NCBI GenBank assembly: GCA_023383015.1
Contig: JAHDXW010000020.1
Coordinates: forward strand, 1 to 64,000
DNA: 64,000 bases
Reading direction: 5' to 3'
Source of the DNA: Paracoccaceae bacterium
GTDB lineage: Bacteria > Pseudomonadota > Alphaproteobacteria > Rhodobacterales > Rhodobacteraceae
Part shown: positions 27,021 to 36,276 of the stretch, piece after piece
How the letters are laid out: every line of letters starts with the position of its first letter
Position numbering within the stretch: position 1 is the first letter of the stretch
Program-made: the position numbers and the translations under genes
Notes under the pieces: model-generated
Seen by the model: only the letters and a program-made list of their open reading frames with translations
The model's database searches: none
Told to the model about the DNA's origin: nothing

Positions 27021-28441
27021 GGCAGGACCGCCTCCAGGCGGAGTTCGGCGATGCGCTCGACCTGGGCGCAGGCCTCAATGAATTCGGTCTCGCTGTCATT
27101 GGCGATGCGGCGGCGGAAGGCGGCGAGGATGCCGTCCTTGCCGTGGTCGCGCACGGCGATGATGAAGGGAAAGCCGTGGCGCGCCGTGTAGGCGGCGTTG
27201 AGCGCGCCGAAGGCCGCACGCTCGGCGTCGGTCAGCGCGTCGAGGCCTGCCGAGGCCTGCTCGGCCGCCGAGTCCGCTGTCAGCCGCCGGGCCGCGGCTA
27301 GCCTGCCGGCCAGGTCGGGATGGGCGCGCAGCACGCCCAACCGCTCGCCGCGGCTGGCCGCGCGGAAGACGCGGGCGAGCGCGTTGTGCAGCCCCGCCGC
27401 GGAATCATGGCCGGGTCCGAGTTCAAGCGCATGAGCGCGCCCGGCGATCCAGGGCGAATTCTCGAAGATGCCGCCGAAGCGGGCGACGAAGGTCGCGCGG
27501 TCCATCTCCGACGGGCGCTGACGCGTGCGGGGCGGATGCTCGCGCGCCCAGTGGGCGGCGATGTCGGCGCGGCGGGCGAACCAGACGCCGCCGCGTGCGA
27601 GCGCATGCTCGAGGAAGCGCTGCAGGCCGAGGATGCGCCCGGGCCGACCGATCAGCCGGCAATGCAGCCCCACCGACATCATCTTCGCCGCCCCCGCCGC
27701 CCCCTCGGCGTGCAGCGCGTCGAAAGTGTCGCGCAGATACGCGAAGAAGTGGTCGGCGGTGTTGAAACCCTGCGCGGTGGCAAAGCGCATGTCGTTGGCG
27801 TCGAGCGTGTAGGGGATGACGAGCTGGTCGCGCCCGCCGAGCCGTGCCCAGTAGGGCAGGTCGTCGTCGTAGGCATCGGACACCCAGTCGAAGCCGCCGT
27901 CCTCGGCCACCAGGCGCAGGGTGTTGGCCGAGCAGCGCCCGGTGTACCAGCCGCGCGGCCGCGCCCCGGTCACCTCGGCATGTAGGGCGATCGCCGCGGC
28001 AATCGCGGCGCGCTCCTCGGTCTCCGGCATGTCCTTGTGCTCGACCCATTTCAGCCCGTGGCTGGCGATCTCCCAGCCGGCGGCGCGCATGGCGCGGACC
28101 TGGACGGGCGAGCGGGCGAGCGCGGTGGCCACCCCGTAGACCGTGACCGGCAGGCCGAGCCCCGTGAGAAGGCGGTGGATGCGCCAGAATCCCGCCCGGG
28201 CACCGTAGTCGTAGATCGATTCCATGTTCCAGTGCCGCTGGTCCGGCCACGGCTGGGCGCCCACGATCTCGGAGAGGAAGGCCTCGGATGCCGCATCCCC
28301 GTGCAGCAGGCAGTTCTCGCCGCCCTCCTCGTAGTTGACCACGAGCGAGACGGCGACCTTCGCGCCGCCGGGCCAGCGCGCATCGGGCGGCGCCGCGCCA
28401 TGGCCGAGCATGTCGCGGGGGTAGCGGGGCGGTGCGGTCAT
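27017..28441 (-). CDS. puuE: allantoinase (PuuE) fused to OHCU decarboxylase (UraD)
   Basis: 474-residue bifunctional protein. Residues about 1-300: PuuE, the polysaccharide-deacetylase-fold allantoinase (allantoin to allantoate), with [43 protein letters not shown] and [13 protein letters not shown]. Residues 313-474: OHCU decarboxylase, giving (S)-allantoin, with [20 protein letters not shown], the catalytic-histidine block RAHPDLAG, and [14 protein letters not shown]. Domain order is therefore reversed relative to the reaction order. Start 28441 opens the PuuE domain. Divergent from hiuH. Confidence 0.94.
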   Translation of the reverse strand: MTAPPRYPRDMLGHGAAPPDARWPGGAKVAVSLVVNYEEGGENCLLHGDAASEAFLSEIVGAQPWPDQRHWNMESIYDYGARAGFWRIHRLLTGLGLPVTVYGVATALARSPVQVRAMRAAGWEIASHGLKWVEHKDMPETEERAAIAAAIALHAEVTGARPRGWYTGRCSANTLRLVAEDGGFDWVSDAYDDDLPYWARLGGRDQLVIPYTLDANDMRFATAQGFNTADHFFAYLRDTFDALHAEGAAGAAKMMSVGLHCRLIGRPGRILGLQRFLEHALARGGVWFARRADIAAHWAREHPPRTRQRPSEMDRATFVARFGGIFENSPWIAGRAHALELGPGHDSAAGLHNALARVFRAASRGERLGVLRAHPDLAGRLAAARRLTADSAAEQASAGLDALTDAERAAFGALNAAYTARHGFPFIIAVRDHGKDGILAAFRRRIANDSETEFIEACAQVERIAELRLEAVLP

Positions 28442-28561
28442 GGGGCGGTCCCGGGGGGCTCGGGGCGCAGTCTGCCGGCACGTCCGCAGCGATGCAAGGT
28501 TCCCCGTTGCGGCGGCGCCCCGGCCGCGGCAGGGTGGCCTCCGCGAGGGAAGGAGGGGCCG

Positions 28562-28921
28562 ATGGCCGGGGGCTGGCTGACCACCCATGTGCTCGACACC
28601 GCGCGGGGCTGCCCTGCGGCGGGACTGAGGATCACGCTCTACCGGATCGCGGCGCAGGGCCGCCGGCGCATCGCCGCGGCCGTGACCAACGCCGACGGGC
28701 GGACGGACAGTCCGATCCTGCCGAAGGGAAGGCTGGCGGCGGGGCGGTACGAGCTTGTCTTCCATGCCGGGGACTACCTGCGCGGGGCGGGACTGTCGGG
28801 GGCGGAGCCCGCCTTCCTCGACGAGGTGCCGGTGCGCTTCGGCATCGCCGATCCGGCGGCGCACTACCACGTGCCGCTGCTGCTTGCGCCCTTTGGCTAT
28901 TCCACCTACCGGGGAAGCTGA
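28562..28921 (+). CDS. hiuH: 5-hydroxyisourate hydrolase (transthyretin-like)
   Basis: 119-residue transthyretin-related enzyme hydrolysing 5-hydroxyisourate to OHCU. Both family ends are intact: [13 protein letters not shown] at the N-terminus and the terminal YRGS. No signal peptide, so cytosolic. AGGAGGGG lies just upstream of ATG 28562. The stop overlaps the puuD start by one base (TGATG), so urate oxidation and the next step are produced together. Confidence 0.95.
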   Translation: MAGGWLTTHVLDTARGCPAAGLRITLYRIAAQGRRRIAAAVTNADGRTDSPILPKGRLAAGRYELVFHAGDYLRGAGLSGAEPAFLDEVPVRFGIADPAAHYHVPLLLAPFGYSTYRGS

Positions 28922-30156
28922 TGCTGGACATACTCGATGTCGCCGTCTGGGGCCACTGGGCGGAGTTCGCGCTGCGCTGGCTGCATGTCGTGACCGCCAT
29001 CGCCTGGATCGGCTCGTCGTTCTACTTCATCGCCCTCGACCTCGGGTTGCGCCGCGCGCCGGGAATGGGTGCGGAGGTACACGGCGAGGAATGGCAGGTT
29101 CACGGCGGCGGGTTCTACCACATCCAGAAGTACCTCGTGGCGCCCGAGCGGCTGCCGGCGCACCTGACCTGGTTCAAGTGGGAGGCCTATGCCACCTGGC
29201 TGACGGGGGCGTCCCTTCTTGTCGTGGTGTACTACTTCGGGGCGGAGTTCTACCTCGTCGATCCCGCCCGCTGGGATATGCCGGCCTGGGCGGCGGTGGC
29301 CGTCTCGGCCGGTTCGCTCGTTGCGGGCTGGATCGTCTACGACCAGCTCTGCCGCTCGCCGCTGGGCGACCGGCCGACGCTTCTGATGCTGGTTCTGTTC
29401 GTGATCATCGCAGCGCTCGCCTGGGGCTATGCGCAGGTCTTCACCGGGCGGGCGGCCCTTCTGCATCTCGGCGCGGTCACGGCGACGGTCATGAGCGCGA
29501 ACGTCTTTCTCGTCATCATCCCCAACCAGAAGATGGTGGTGGCCGACCTGCGGGCCGGCCGGGTGCCCGAGGCGCGCTACGGCAAGATCGCCAAGCTGCG
29601 ATCGACCCACAACAACTACCTGACCCTGCCGGTCGTGTTCCTGATGCTCTCGAACCACTACCCGCTCGCCTTCGCCTCGGCATGGAACTGGGCGATCGCG
29701 AGCCTGGTATTCCTGATGGGGGTGACGATCCGGCACTTCTTCAACAGCTTGCACGCGCGGCAGGGCCGGCCGTGGTGGACGTGGGGCGCGACGGCGGCGA
29801 TCTTCATGCTGATCATCTGGCTGTCGACGCTGGGCGCGCAGGACAGGGCCGATGCCGCCGGGGCGCCGATGGCACCGGCCGCGGCGCGCTTCGCCGCTGC
29901 GCCGGGCTTTGCCGAGGTCGGGGAAATCGTCGCCACGCGCTGCGCGATGTGCCATGCGGCCGAGCCGCAGTGGCCCGGCCTGGGATGGGCACCGAAGGGG
30001 GTGCGGCTGGACAGCCCGGAAGGCGTCGCCGCCCATGCCCGCGCGATCTACCTGCAGGCCGGTCGCAGCCACGCCATGCCTCCCGCGGGCATGTGGCTTG
30101 ACCCCGCAGAGCGCGCCGCGATCGCGGCCTGGTACCGGGCGGGTGCGGCATCCTGA
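28921..30156 (+). CDS. puuD: membrane urate dehydrogenase PuuD with cytochrome c domain
   Basis: 411 aa. Residues 1-300: integral membrane domain with about eight helices (FALRWLHVVTAIAWIGSSFYF, GGGFYHIQKYLVAPERLP, STHNNYLTLPVVFLMLSNHY), the PuuD urate oxidase family. Residues about 325-411: cytochrome c domain, heme site CAMCH (341-345) and likely axial Met386 in SHAMPPAG. It oxidises urate to 5-hydroxyisourate and passes electrons to cytochrome c rather than oxygen, so it should depend on the respiratory chain. In operon with hiuH. Confidence 0.94.
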   Translation: MLDILDVAVWGHWAEFALRWLHVVTAIAWIGSSFYFIALDLGLRRAPGMGAEVHGEEWQVHGGGFYHIQKYLVAPERLPAHLTWFKWEAYATWLTGASLLVVVYYFGAEFYLVDPARWDMPAWAAVAVSAGSLVAGWIVYDQLCRSPLGDRPTLLMLVLFVIIAALAWGYAQVFTGRAALLHLGAVTATVMSANVFLVIIPNQKMVVADLRAGRVPEARYGKIAKLRSTHNNYLTLPVVFLMLSNHYPLAFASAWNWAIASLVFLMGVTIRHFFNSLHARQGRPWWTWGATAAIFMLIIWLSTLGAQDRADAAGAPMAPAAARFAAAPGFAEVGEIVATRCAMCHAAEPQWPGLGWAPKGVRLDSPEGVAAHARAIYLQAGRSHAMPPAGMWLDPAERAAIAAWYRAGAAS

Positions 30157-30220
30157 ACCGGCAGCGTGATTCCCTTGCCGGGCCGCAGCGTCTAGACTGA
30201 CCGACGGGAGGACCCCAGCA

Positions 30221-30556
30221 ATGCTGACCATCGCTCGCGACCGGACGGGCATCCAGACCGTCATCACCACCTTCGAGACCACGCCGGGCCAGTGCGGCGA
30301 CCTGATCGAGGCGTTGCAGGCGGCCTATGCCGAGGTGATCCGCCACCAGCCGGGCTTCATCGCCGCCGCCCTGCACATGAACGATGCCCAGACCAGGGTC
30401 GCCAACTACTCGCAATGGGTGCGGCGGGAGGATTTCATGGCCATGCTGCGGACCTCCGCGATGCGCGAGCGAAACCGGCGGATCGCCACCCTCTGCACCC
30501 GCTTCGAGCCGGTCATGTACGAGGTGGCCGAGGTCGTCGCGCCGCCCGCGCCCTGA
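30221..30556 (+). CDS. antibiotic biosynthesis monooxygenase (ABM) domain protein
   Basis: 111-residue ABM-fold protein: IQTVITTFETTPGQCGDLIEAL, then HQPGFIAAALHMNDAQTRVANYSQW, the typical dimeric alpha+beta barrel pattern with a Trp after the second strand. GGGAGGA lies 9 nt before ATG 30221. Function may be a small monooxygenase, heme or quinone handling enzyme; no substrate can be read. It is 64 nt after puuD on the same strand, so it could be co-transcribed with the urate genes. Confidence 0.75.
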   Translation: MLTIARDRTGIQTVITTFETTPGQCGDLIEALQAAYAEVIRHQPGFIAAALHMNDAQTRVANYSQWVRREDFMAMLRTSAMRERNRRIATLCTRFEPVMYEVAEVVAPPAP

Positions 30557-30558
30557 GG

Positions 30559-30572
30559 GCCGCCGCGGCGGC
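30559..30572. terminator. GC palindrome between convergent genes
   Basis: GCCGCCGCGGCGGC, perfect 14-base inverted repeat directly after the ABM stop and before the convergent TRIC-like gene. No T run, so only a weak terminator candidate. Confidence 0.25.
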
Positions 30573-30621
30573 AAATGGGGGCGCGAACCGGTGAGGAGAG
30601 AGGGCAGGGGGCACGCCCCTG

Positions 30622-31254
30622 CTAGCGGCGGGGCGGGCGTGGCCGGTAGACCGGCAGCCGCCAGCCGAAGGCAAGGCTGCCGGCGCGGAGCACGAACGTC
30701 ACCGCCGCGCAGGCGAGCAGCCCGGCGGGCTCCGAGTCGGTGGCCCGCCAGGCTGCCAGCCCCGCGCCGGCGCCGGCGAAGGCGGCAGTGACGTAAAGCT
30801 CGCCCGCCTTCAGGACCAGCGGCACCTCGTTGCAGACGACATCGCGCATCAGCCCGCCGAAGCAGCCCGTCGCGACCGCCATCAGCAGCGCTGCGGGCCA
30901 GGCCAGTCCCTCCTCCACCGCCACGCCAATGCCGGCGGGCACCGCCACTGCAAGCGCGCAGGCGTCGCACCACGTCAGGGTCCGCAGCCGGCTTTCGAGA
31001 CGGTGGGCGGTGAAGAAGACGATCACCGCTGCCGCCGTGGCCACCGCAAGGATCGCGGGCTGGGCCAGCCAGAACGGCTGGCGGTCAAGCAGGAGGTCGC
31101 GCGTCGTGCCGCCGCCGACCGCCGTCAGGCAGCCGATGAAGACGAAGCCGACGAGGTCAAGCTGCGCGCGGCTGGCGGCGAGGGCGCCGGTGAGCGCGAA
31201 CACGAACACGGCCGCGGCGTCGAGCAGCGCAGTCGCCGGCAGGGCCCCGATCAC
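30622..31254 (-). CDS. TRIC/UPF0126-type membrane channel protein
   Basis: 210-residue inner-membrane protein with two tandem three-helix units, the prokaryotic TRIC (UPF0126, YadS-like) layout: [19 protein letters not shown] and [16 protein letters not shown] in the first unit, [18 protein letters not shown] and [14 protein letters not shown] in the second. Relatives form trimeric monovalent cation or glycine channels. GTG 31254 overlaps the rnhA stop (GTGA). Confidence 0.88.
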   Translation of the reverse strand: MIGALPATALLDAAAVFVFALTGALAASRAQLDLVGFVFIGCLTAVGGGTTRDLLLDRQPFWLAQPAILAVATAAAVIVFFTAHRLESRLRTLTWCDACALAVAVPAGIGVAVEEGLAWPAALLMAVATGCFGGLMRDVVCNEVPLVLKAGELYVTAAFAGAGAGLAAWRATDSEPAGLLACAAVTFVLRAGSLAFGWRLPVYRPRPPRR

Positions 31255-31727
31255 CCGCCGGCCCCGCTGCCGCGACGCTGGAAGGGCGCCATGCCCCCGC
31301 GCGCCAGCGCGTCCGCCCGTTCGTTCTCGGGGTGGCCGGCATGGCCGCGCACCCAGTCCCAGTTGACCCGGTGGCGGGCCTGGGCCGCGTCCAGCCGGCG
31401 CCAGAGATCCTCGTTCTTCACCGGCTTGCGGTCGGAGGTCTTCCAGCCATTGCGCTTCCAGCCGTGGATCCACTGGGTCACGCCCGAGCGCAGGTAGGCG
31501 CTGTCGGTGACGACGGTGATGGCCGCCGGCCGCTCCAGCGCCTCGAGCGCGGCGATCGCAGCCGTCAGTTCCATGCGGTTGTTGGTGGTCGCCGGCTCGC
31601 CGCCGGCAAGCTCGCGTTGGCGGACCACCCGGTCGCCGTCGCGCGCCTGCAGCACCACACCCCAGCCGCCCGGGCCGGGGTTGCCCGAGCAGGCGCCGTC
31701 GGTGAAGGCGAAGAGCTCAGCGGCCAT
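31251..31727 (-). CDS. rnhA: ribonuclease HI
   Basis: RNase HI (158 aa), degrading RNA in RNA-DNA hybrids. Catalytic residues: Asp10 in [18 protein letters not shown], Glu in [15 protein letters not shown], Asp in [16 protein letters not shown], Asp in NERADALA. The basic handle [19 protein letters not shown] is present. Start ATG 31727 is preferred to an upstream TTG (31742). It follows ispH by 33 nt and is translationally coupled to the TRIC-like gene. Confidence 0.96.
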   Translation of the reverse strand: MAAELFAFTDGACSGNPGPGGWGVVLQARDGDRVVRQRELAGGEPATTNNRMELTAAIAALEALERPAAITVVTDSAYLRSGVTQWIHGWKRNGWKTSDRKPVKNEDLWRRLDAAQARHRVNWDWVRGHAGHPENERADALARGGMAPFQRRGSGAGG

Positions 31728-31760
31728 TGCGGCGGCCGGCAATGCGGAAGCAGGCTGGGG

Positions 31761-32714
31761 TCATGCCGGCTCGCGGAGGATTCGGGGCACGCGGAACTCC
31801 ACCCGCTCGACTGCCGTCTCGACGGTCTCGCGGGTCAGCGCATAGCGTTCGGCGAAGGCCGCCGCCACCTCCTCGACCAGTTCCTCGGGGGCAGAGGCAC
31901 CGGCGGTCAGCCCGACTGCGCGGGCCCCGGCGAGAGAGGGCCAGTCGATGTCGGTCGCGCGCTGGACAAGCCGGGCGTCGGCGCAGCCGGCGGCGCGGGC
32001 GACCTCCACGAGGCGCAGCGAGTTCGACGAGTTCGGCGCCCCGATCACCAAAATGGCGTCAGCGCGGGGCGCGATCGCCTTCACCGCCGCCTGGCGGTTG
32101 GTGGTGGCATAGCAGATGTCCTCGCGGCGGGGACCGACGATCGCCGGAAAGCGGGCCCGCAGCGCCGCCACCACCGCGGCGGTGTCATCCACCGACAGGG
32201 TGGTCTGGGTGACGAATGCAAGCCGGTCGGGGTCGCGCACCTCAAGGCGCGCGACATCCCCGGCAGTCTCGACCAGTAGCACCTCTCCGGGAGCCAGCTG
32301 GCCCATCGTGCCCACGGTCTCGGGGTGCCCGGCATGGCCGATCATGACCAGTTGCCGGCCTTCGGCATGGTGGCGGTCGGCCTCCATGTGCACCTTGGTG
32401 ACCAGCGGGCAGGTCGCATCGACGGCGATCATGTTGCGCCGTGCCGCCTCGGCGGGCACTGCCCTGGGCACGCCATGGGCCGAGAACACCACCGGCCGGT
32501 CGTCGGGGCAGTCGGCGAGGTCCTCGACAAACACCGCACCGCGGGCGCGCAGCCCGTCGACGACATGGCGGTTGTGCACGATCTCGTGGCGGACGTAGAC
32601 CGGCGCTCCCCATTTCTCGAGCGCCAGCTCGACGATCCGGATGGCCCGGTCGACACCGGCGCAGAAGCCGCGCGGTGCGGCTATCAGAAGGGTCAGCGGC
32701 GGTTTCCCGGTCAT
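31761..32714 (-). CDS. ispH: 4-hydroxy-3-methylbut-2-enyl diphosphate reductase
   Basis: IspH/LytB (317 aa), the iron-sulfur enzyme ending the MEP pathway with IPP and DMAPP. Three cluster cysteines visible: Cys18 in [26 protein letters not shown], and [11 protein letters not shown]. Also [22 protein letters not shown], and [13 protein letters not shown]. ispH-rnhA is a usual Rhodobacterales pairing. Start 32714 gives the family N-terminus. Confidence 0.97.
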   Translation of the reverse strand: MTGKPPLTLLIAAPRGFCAGVDRAIRIVELALEKWGAPVYVRHEIVHNRHVVDGLRARGAVFVEDLADCPDDRPVVFSAHGVPRAVPAEAARRNMIAVDATCPLVTKVHMEADRHHAEGRQLVMIGHAGHPETVGTMGQLAPGEVLLVETAGDVARLEVRDPDRLAFVTQTTLSVDDTAAVVAALRARFPAIVGPRREDICYATTNRQAAVKAIAPRADAILVIGAPNSSNSLRLVEVARAAGCADARLVQRATDIDWPSLAGARAVGLTAGASAPEELVEEVAAAFAERYALTRETVETAVERVEFRVPRILREPA

Positions 32715-32860
32715 GGCGGCTCCGCTCCTGGGGCGCATCGAAGCAGAGCGTAGGGCGGGGGGGGGCCGGCGTCCAGATGCGCGCGGCGCGAGGCGGGGCA
32801 AGCGTCCCGCCGCGGCCGGGCCGGCGGCGGCCCGGCGGGCCGCGCCCGCCGCGGGCGGGC

Positions 32861-33487
32861 TCAGTCGGTCCCGTTGCCGGAGGCGGTGGCTGCCTCGGGC
32901 GAGGGCGCCGGCTCGCGCTCGATCCGGAACTCGCGGGGCTCGCGCGGCTCACGGGGTTCGCGCGGCGGGCGGCCGATTACCTCGCGCAGCTCGTCGAGCT
33001 CGATGAAATTGTCGGCCTGGCGGCGCAGCTCGTCGGCGATCATCGGCGGGGTGGACCGTATCGTGGACACCACCGAAACCCGCACGCCCTGCCGCTGCAG
33101 GCTTTCGACCAGCGGCTTGAAGTCGCCGTCGCCCGAGAACAGCACGATGTGATCCAGACGCGGCGCGAGTTCCATCGCGTCGACGGCCAGTTCGATGTCC
33201 ATGTTGCCCTTGACCTTGCGGCGGCCAAGCGAGTCGACGTACTCGCGGGCCGGCTTGGTCACCATCGTGTAGCCGTTGTAGTGCAGCCAGTCGATGAGGG
33301 GCCGGATCGGCGAGTATTCCTCGCTGTCGAGCAGGGCGGTGTAGTAGAATGCGCGCACGAGCTTGCCCCGGCGCATGAATTCCTGGCGCAGGAGCTTGTA
33401 GTCGATGTCGAAACCCAGCGCGCGCGCGGCGGAATACAGGTTGGAGCCGTCGATGAACAGCGCCAGCCGCTCGTCCTTGTAGAACAT
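32861..33487 (-). CDS. NYN/LabA-like domain protein with Pro-Arg-Glu tail
   Basis: 208 aa. Residues 1-165: NYN (PIN-like RNase) domain of the LabA/DUF88 type with acidic residues in [15 protein letters not shown] (Asp13), [12 protein letters not shown] and [12 protein letters not shown]; likely a metal-dependent ribonuclease. The last 40 residues are low complexity, with a three-residue repeat of R-E-P four times and a Glu/Ala/Pro-rich end. No partner gene in operon; divergent from rpoZ. Confidence 0.88.
   Translation of the reverse strand: MFYKDERLALFIDGSNLYSAARALGFDIDYKLLRQEFMRRGKLVRAFYYTALLDSEEYSPIRPLIDWLHYNGYTMVTKPAREYVDSLGRRKVKGNMDIELAVDAMELAPRLDHIVLFSGDGDFKPLVESLQRQGVRVSVVSTIRSTPPMIADELRRQADNFIELDELREVIGRPPREPREPREPREFRIEREPAPSPEAATASGNGTD
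32931..32966 (-). repeat. 9-bp tandem repeat, four copies, in the NYN gene
   Basis: Four imperfect 9-nt units (tcgcggggc, tcgcgcggc, tcacggggt, tcgcgcggc) encode the Arg-Glu-Pro repeats. Because units are whole codons, copy changes would keep the frame and vary the tail length. Confidence 0.7.
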
Positions 33488-33680
33488 CTCCCGTCCTTTC
33501 GAGAGGGGGCAGGGCCCGTCCGTTCCGGGGGCGAACGCTGTGCCACCAAACCCACCTCGGCACCCCCCCGGTACCGGACGCGGAACTGATACCCATTCCC
33601 GCGCCGACCGCAAGATACGCCGCCCCGCGCCGGCCGGGTCTTGTCGGAATCGGCAGGTCACGCCCGCGCGTGCGCCCCCC

Positions 33681-33718
33681 TTGCCAATCGGGGCGAATGC
33701 TCCTAGAACGCGCGTTCT
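33681..33718 (+). promoter_or_regulatory. putative rpoZ promoter with palindrome over the -10
   Basis: TTGCCA (33681-33686), 17-nt spacer, TAGAAC (33704-33709). A perfect 14-base palindrome AGAACGCGCGTTCT (33705-33718) covers the -10 and start point, giving GAAC-N4-GTTC, which resembles Gram-positive-type LexA boxes more than the alphaproteobacterial GTTC-N7-GTTC. It may be an operator for rpoZ-rsh. Confidence 0.45.
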
Positions 33719-33741
33719 TCCGCCGACCCGATGGAGCAGTC

Positions 33742-34095
33742 ATGGCCCGCGTGACCGTAGAAGATTGCGTCGACAAGGTTCCCAACCGGTTCGAGCTGGT
33801 GTTGCTGGCGTCGCACCGTTCGCGCGAGATCGCGGCGGGATCGCCGATGACCATCGAGCGCGACAACGACAAGAACCCGGTCGTCGCGCTGCGCGAGATC
33901 GCCGAGGAGACGCAGAGCGCCGACGGCCTGCGCGAACGGATGATCGCCAGCCATCAGACCCAGATCGAGGTCGACGAGCCGGAAGAGGACCAGATGTCGC
34001 TGCTCATGGGCTCCGAGATCGACCGTCCGGCGGTCGACGACATGTCCGAGGAGCGCCTGCTTCGGGCCCTGATGGAGGCCCAGGGCCAGGGCTGA
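33742..34095 (+). CDS. rpoZ: RNA polymerase omega subunit
   Basis: Omega (117 aa), which helps assemble RNA polymerase and forms part of a ppGpp site in proteobacteria. Family start [32 protein letters not shown] and [12 protein letters not shown]. The C-terminal acidic extension (residues 70-117) is usual for alphaproteobacteria. GGAG stands 5 nt before ATG 33742. It is 6 nt upstream of the (p)ppGpp synthetase gene, a functional pairing seen widely. Confidence 0.97.
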   Translation: MARVTVEDCVDKVPNRFELVLLASHRSREIAAGSPMTIERDNDKNPVVALREIAEETQSADGLRERMIASHQTQIEVDEPEEDQMSLLMGSEIDRPAVDDMSEERLLRALMEAQGQG

Positions 34096-34101
34096 GGTGC
34101 C

Positions 34102-36261
34102 ATGCCCGGTGCGGCCGTTCCGGTTCGCGAGTCCAGCCGCACGATCGAGGTCGAGGACCTTGTCGCGCTGGTGCGGAACTACAACCCGCGCTCGGACGGC
34201 GAACTCATCCGTCGGGCGTTCGAGTTCGGCCGGCGCATGCACGAGGGCCAACTCCGCCGGTCGGGCGAGCCCTACTTCACCCATCCGGTCGCGGTTGCCG
34301 CGATCCTGACCGAGATGCGGCTGGACGACGCCTCGATCGTCACTGCGCTGCTGCACGACACCATCGAGGACACCAAGGCGAAGTGGGACGACGTGTCGCG
34401 TGCCTTCGGGCCGCAGATCGCGGAACTGGTCAACGGTGTCACCAAGCTGACCAACCTGCAGCTGTCGTCCTCGGAGGCCAAGGAGGCCGAGAACGTCCGC
34501 AAGCTCCTGATCGCGATGTCGAAGGACCTGCGGGTGATCCTCGTCAAGCTTGCCGACCGGCTGCACAACATGCGCACCATCAAGTCGCTCGCCCCCGAGA
34601 AGCAGGCGGCCAAGGCGCGCGAGACGATGGAGATCTACGCCCCGCTGGCCGGGCGGATGGGCATGCAGTGGATGCGCGAGGAACTCGAGGACCTTGCCTT
34701 CCGCATCCTCAACCCCGAGGCGCGGGCATCGATCATCCGCCGCTTCATCACCCTCCAGCGCGAAACCGGCGAGGTCATCCCGAAGATCACCGCCGACATC
34801 CGCACCGAGCTCGAGAAGGGGGGCATCGAGGCCGACGTCTACGGCCGCGCCAAGAAGCCCTACTCGATCTGGCGGAAGATGCAGGAGAAGGACCTCGCCT
34901 TCTCGCGCCTGTCCGACATCTACGGCTTCCGAATCATCTGTGCCGAGGTGCCCGACTGCTACCGCATCCTCGGGGTCATTCACCAGCGCTGGCGGGCGGT
35001 GCCGGGGCGGTTCAAGGATCACATCAGCCAGCCGAAGACGAACGGCTACCGCTCGATCCACACCACCGTCTCTGGCCGCGACGGCAAGCGCGTCGAGGTC
35101 CAGATCCGCACCCGCCAGATGCACGAGGTGGCCGAGGCTGGCGTTGCTGCGCACTGGTCCTACCGCGACGGGGTGCGGGCGCAGAACCCCTTCGCGGTCG
35201 ATCCGGGGCGCTGGATCGCGAGCTTGACCGAGCGGCTGGACGTCGAGGAGGACCACGATGAGTTCCTCGAGCACGTCAAGCTCGAGATGTATTCCGACCA
35301 GGTCTTCTGCTTCACCCCCAAGGGCGACGTCATCCAGTTGCCGCGGGGGGCGACGCCGCTGGATTTCGCCTATGCCGTGCACACCGACGTCGGCGACGCC
35401 TGTGTCTCGGCCAAGGTCGACGGCATCCGCGTGCCGCTGTGGACGCGGCTGAAGAATGGCCAGTCCGTCGAGGTCATCACCGCCGAGGGCCAGCGGCCGC
35501 AGGCGACCTGGATCGACATCGTCGTCACGGGCCGCGCCAAGGCGTCGATCCGCCGCAGCCTGCGCGAAGAGGACCGCGACCGCTTCGTCAAGCTAGGCCG
35601 CGAACTGGCCCGCGTGGCATTCGAGAACGTCGGCCGGCGGGTCAGCGAAAAGGCGCTGACCACAGCGGCCAGGACCTTCGGTCTGCCCGAGGCGACCGAG
35701 CTGCTGGCGCGGTTGGGGTCGGCCGAGATCAGTGCCCGGGCGGTGGTCGAGGCGATCTATCCCGAGCTTGCGCTCAAGCCCGTCGAGGAGGTGGACGCCC
35801 GCCGCCCGGTGGCCGGGCTGTCGCCCGGCCAGCCCTTCCTCCGCGCCGAGTGCTGCCAGCCGGTGCCCGGCGAGCGCATCGTCGGCATCAAGTACCCCGG
35901 GAGGGGCGTGATCGTGCACGCCATCGACTGCCCGGCGCTGGCCGATGTCGAGGACCAGGCCGACCGCTGGGTGGACCTGCGCTGGCATGCCGGCCTGCAC
36001 CCGCCGGTGCACACCGTCAGCCTGCGGCTGACGATCTCGAACGCGGTCGGCGTCCTCGGCCGGATGTGCAGCCTGATCGGCGAGCAGAAGGCCAACATCT
36101 CGGACCTGCACTTCATCGACAAGAAGCCGGACTACTATCGCCTGATTGTTGACGTCGACCTGCGCGATGCCGAACATCTGCACATGGTCATGACCGCGCT
36201 CGAGGCGGAAAGCGACGTGGCGGAGATCGAGCGGATCAGGGACCTGAACCGGAAACCCTGA
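34102..36261 (+). CDS. rsh: bifunctional (p)ppGpp synthetase/hydrolase (RelA/SpoT homologue)
   Basis: Rel-type RSH enzyme (719 aa). Order: HD hydrolase domain with His-Asp at 85-86 (ALLHDTIEDT) and intact surrounding helices; synthetase domain with KKPYSIWRKMQEK, DIYGFRIIC, the RFKD motif in GRFKDHISQPK, NGYRSIHTTV; TGS domain (FTPKGDVIQLPRGATPLDFAY); C-terminal ACT domain (VSLRLTISNAVGVLGRMCSLIG). RFKD and an intact HD point to a bifunctional enzyme, normally the only RSH in alphaproteobacteria. Probably co-transcribed with rpoZ and DUF2062. Confidence 0.96.
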   Translation: MPGAAVPVRESSRTIEVEDLVALVRNYNPRSDGELIRRAFEFGRRMHEGQLRRSGEPYFTHPVAVAAILTEMRLDDASIVTALLHDTIEDTKAKWDDVSRAFGPQIAELVNGVTKLTNLQLSSSEAKEAENVRKLLIAMSKDLRVILVKLADRLHNMRTIKSLAPEKQAAKARETMEIYAPLAGRMGMQWMREELEDLAFRILNPEARASIIRRFITLQRETGEVIPKITADIRTELEKGGIEADVYGRAKKPYSIWRKMQEKDLAFSRLSDIYGFRIICAEVPDCYRILGVIHQRWRAVPGRFKDHISQPKTNGYRSIHTTVSGRDGKRVEVQIRTRQMHEVAEAGVAAHWSYRDGVRAQNPFAVDPGRWIASLTERLDVEEDHDEFLEHVKLEMYSDQVFCFTPKGDVIQLPRGATPLDFAYAVHTDVGDACVSAKVDGIRVPLWTRLKNGQSVEVITAEGQRPQATWIDIVVTGRAKASIRRSLREEDRDRFVKLGRELARVAFENVGRRVSEKALTTAARTFGLPEATELLARLGSAEISARAVVEAIYPELALKPVEEVDARRPVAGLSPGQPFLRAECCQPVPGERIVGIKYPGRGVIVHAIDCPALADVEDQADRWVDLRWHAGLHPPVHTVSLRLTISNAVGVLGRMCSLIGEQKANISDLHFIDKKPDYYRLIVDVDLRDAEHLHMVMTALEAESDVAEIERIRDLNRKP

Positions 36262-36276
36262 GGCGGGGGAGGGGGC

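Noticed and set aside
33695-33709. Alphaproteobacterial LexA box (GAAC-N7-GAAC) reading GAAT-N7-GAAC at rpoZ
   Set aside because: One of four left-half bases fails and rpoZ is not a known SOS gene; the perfect palindrome beside it explains the signal better.
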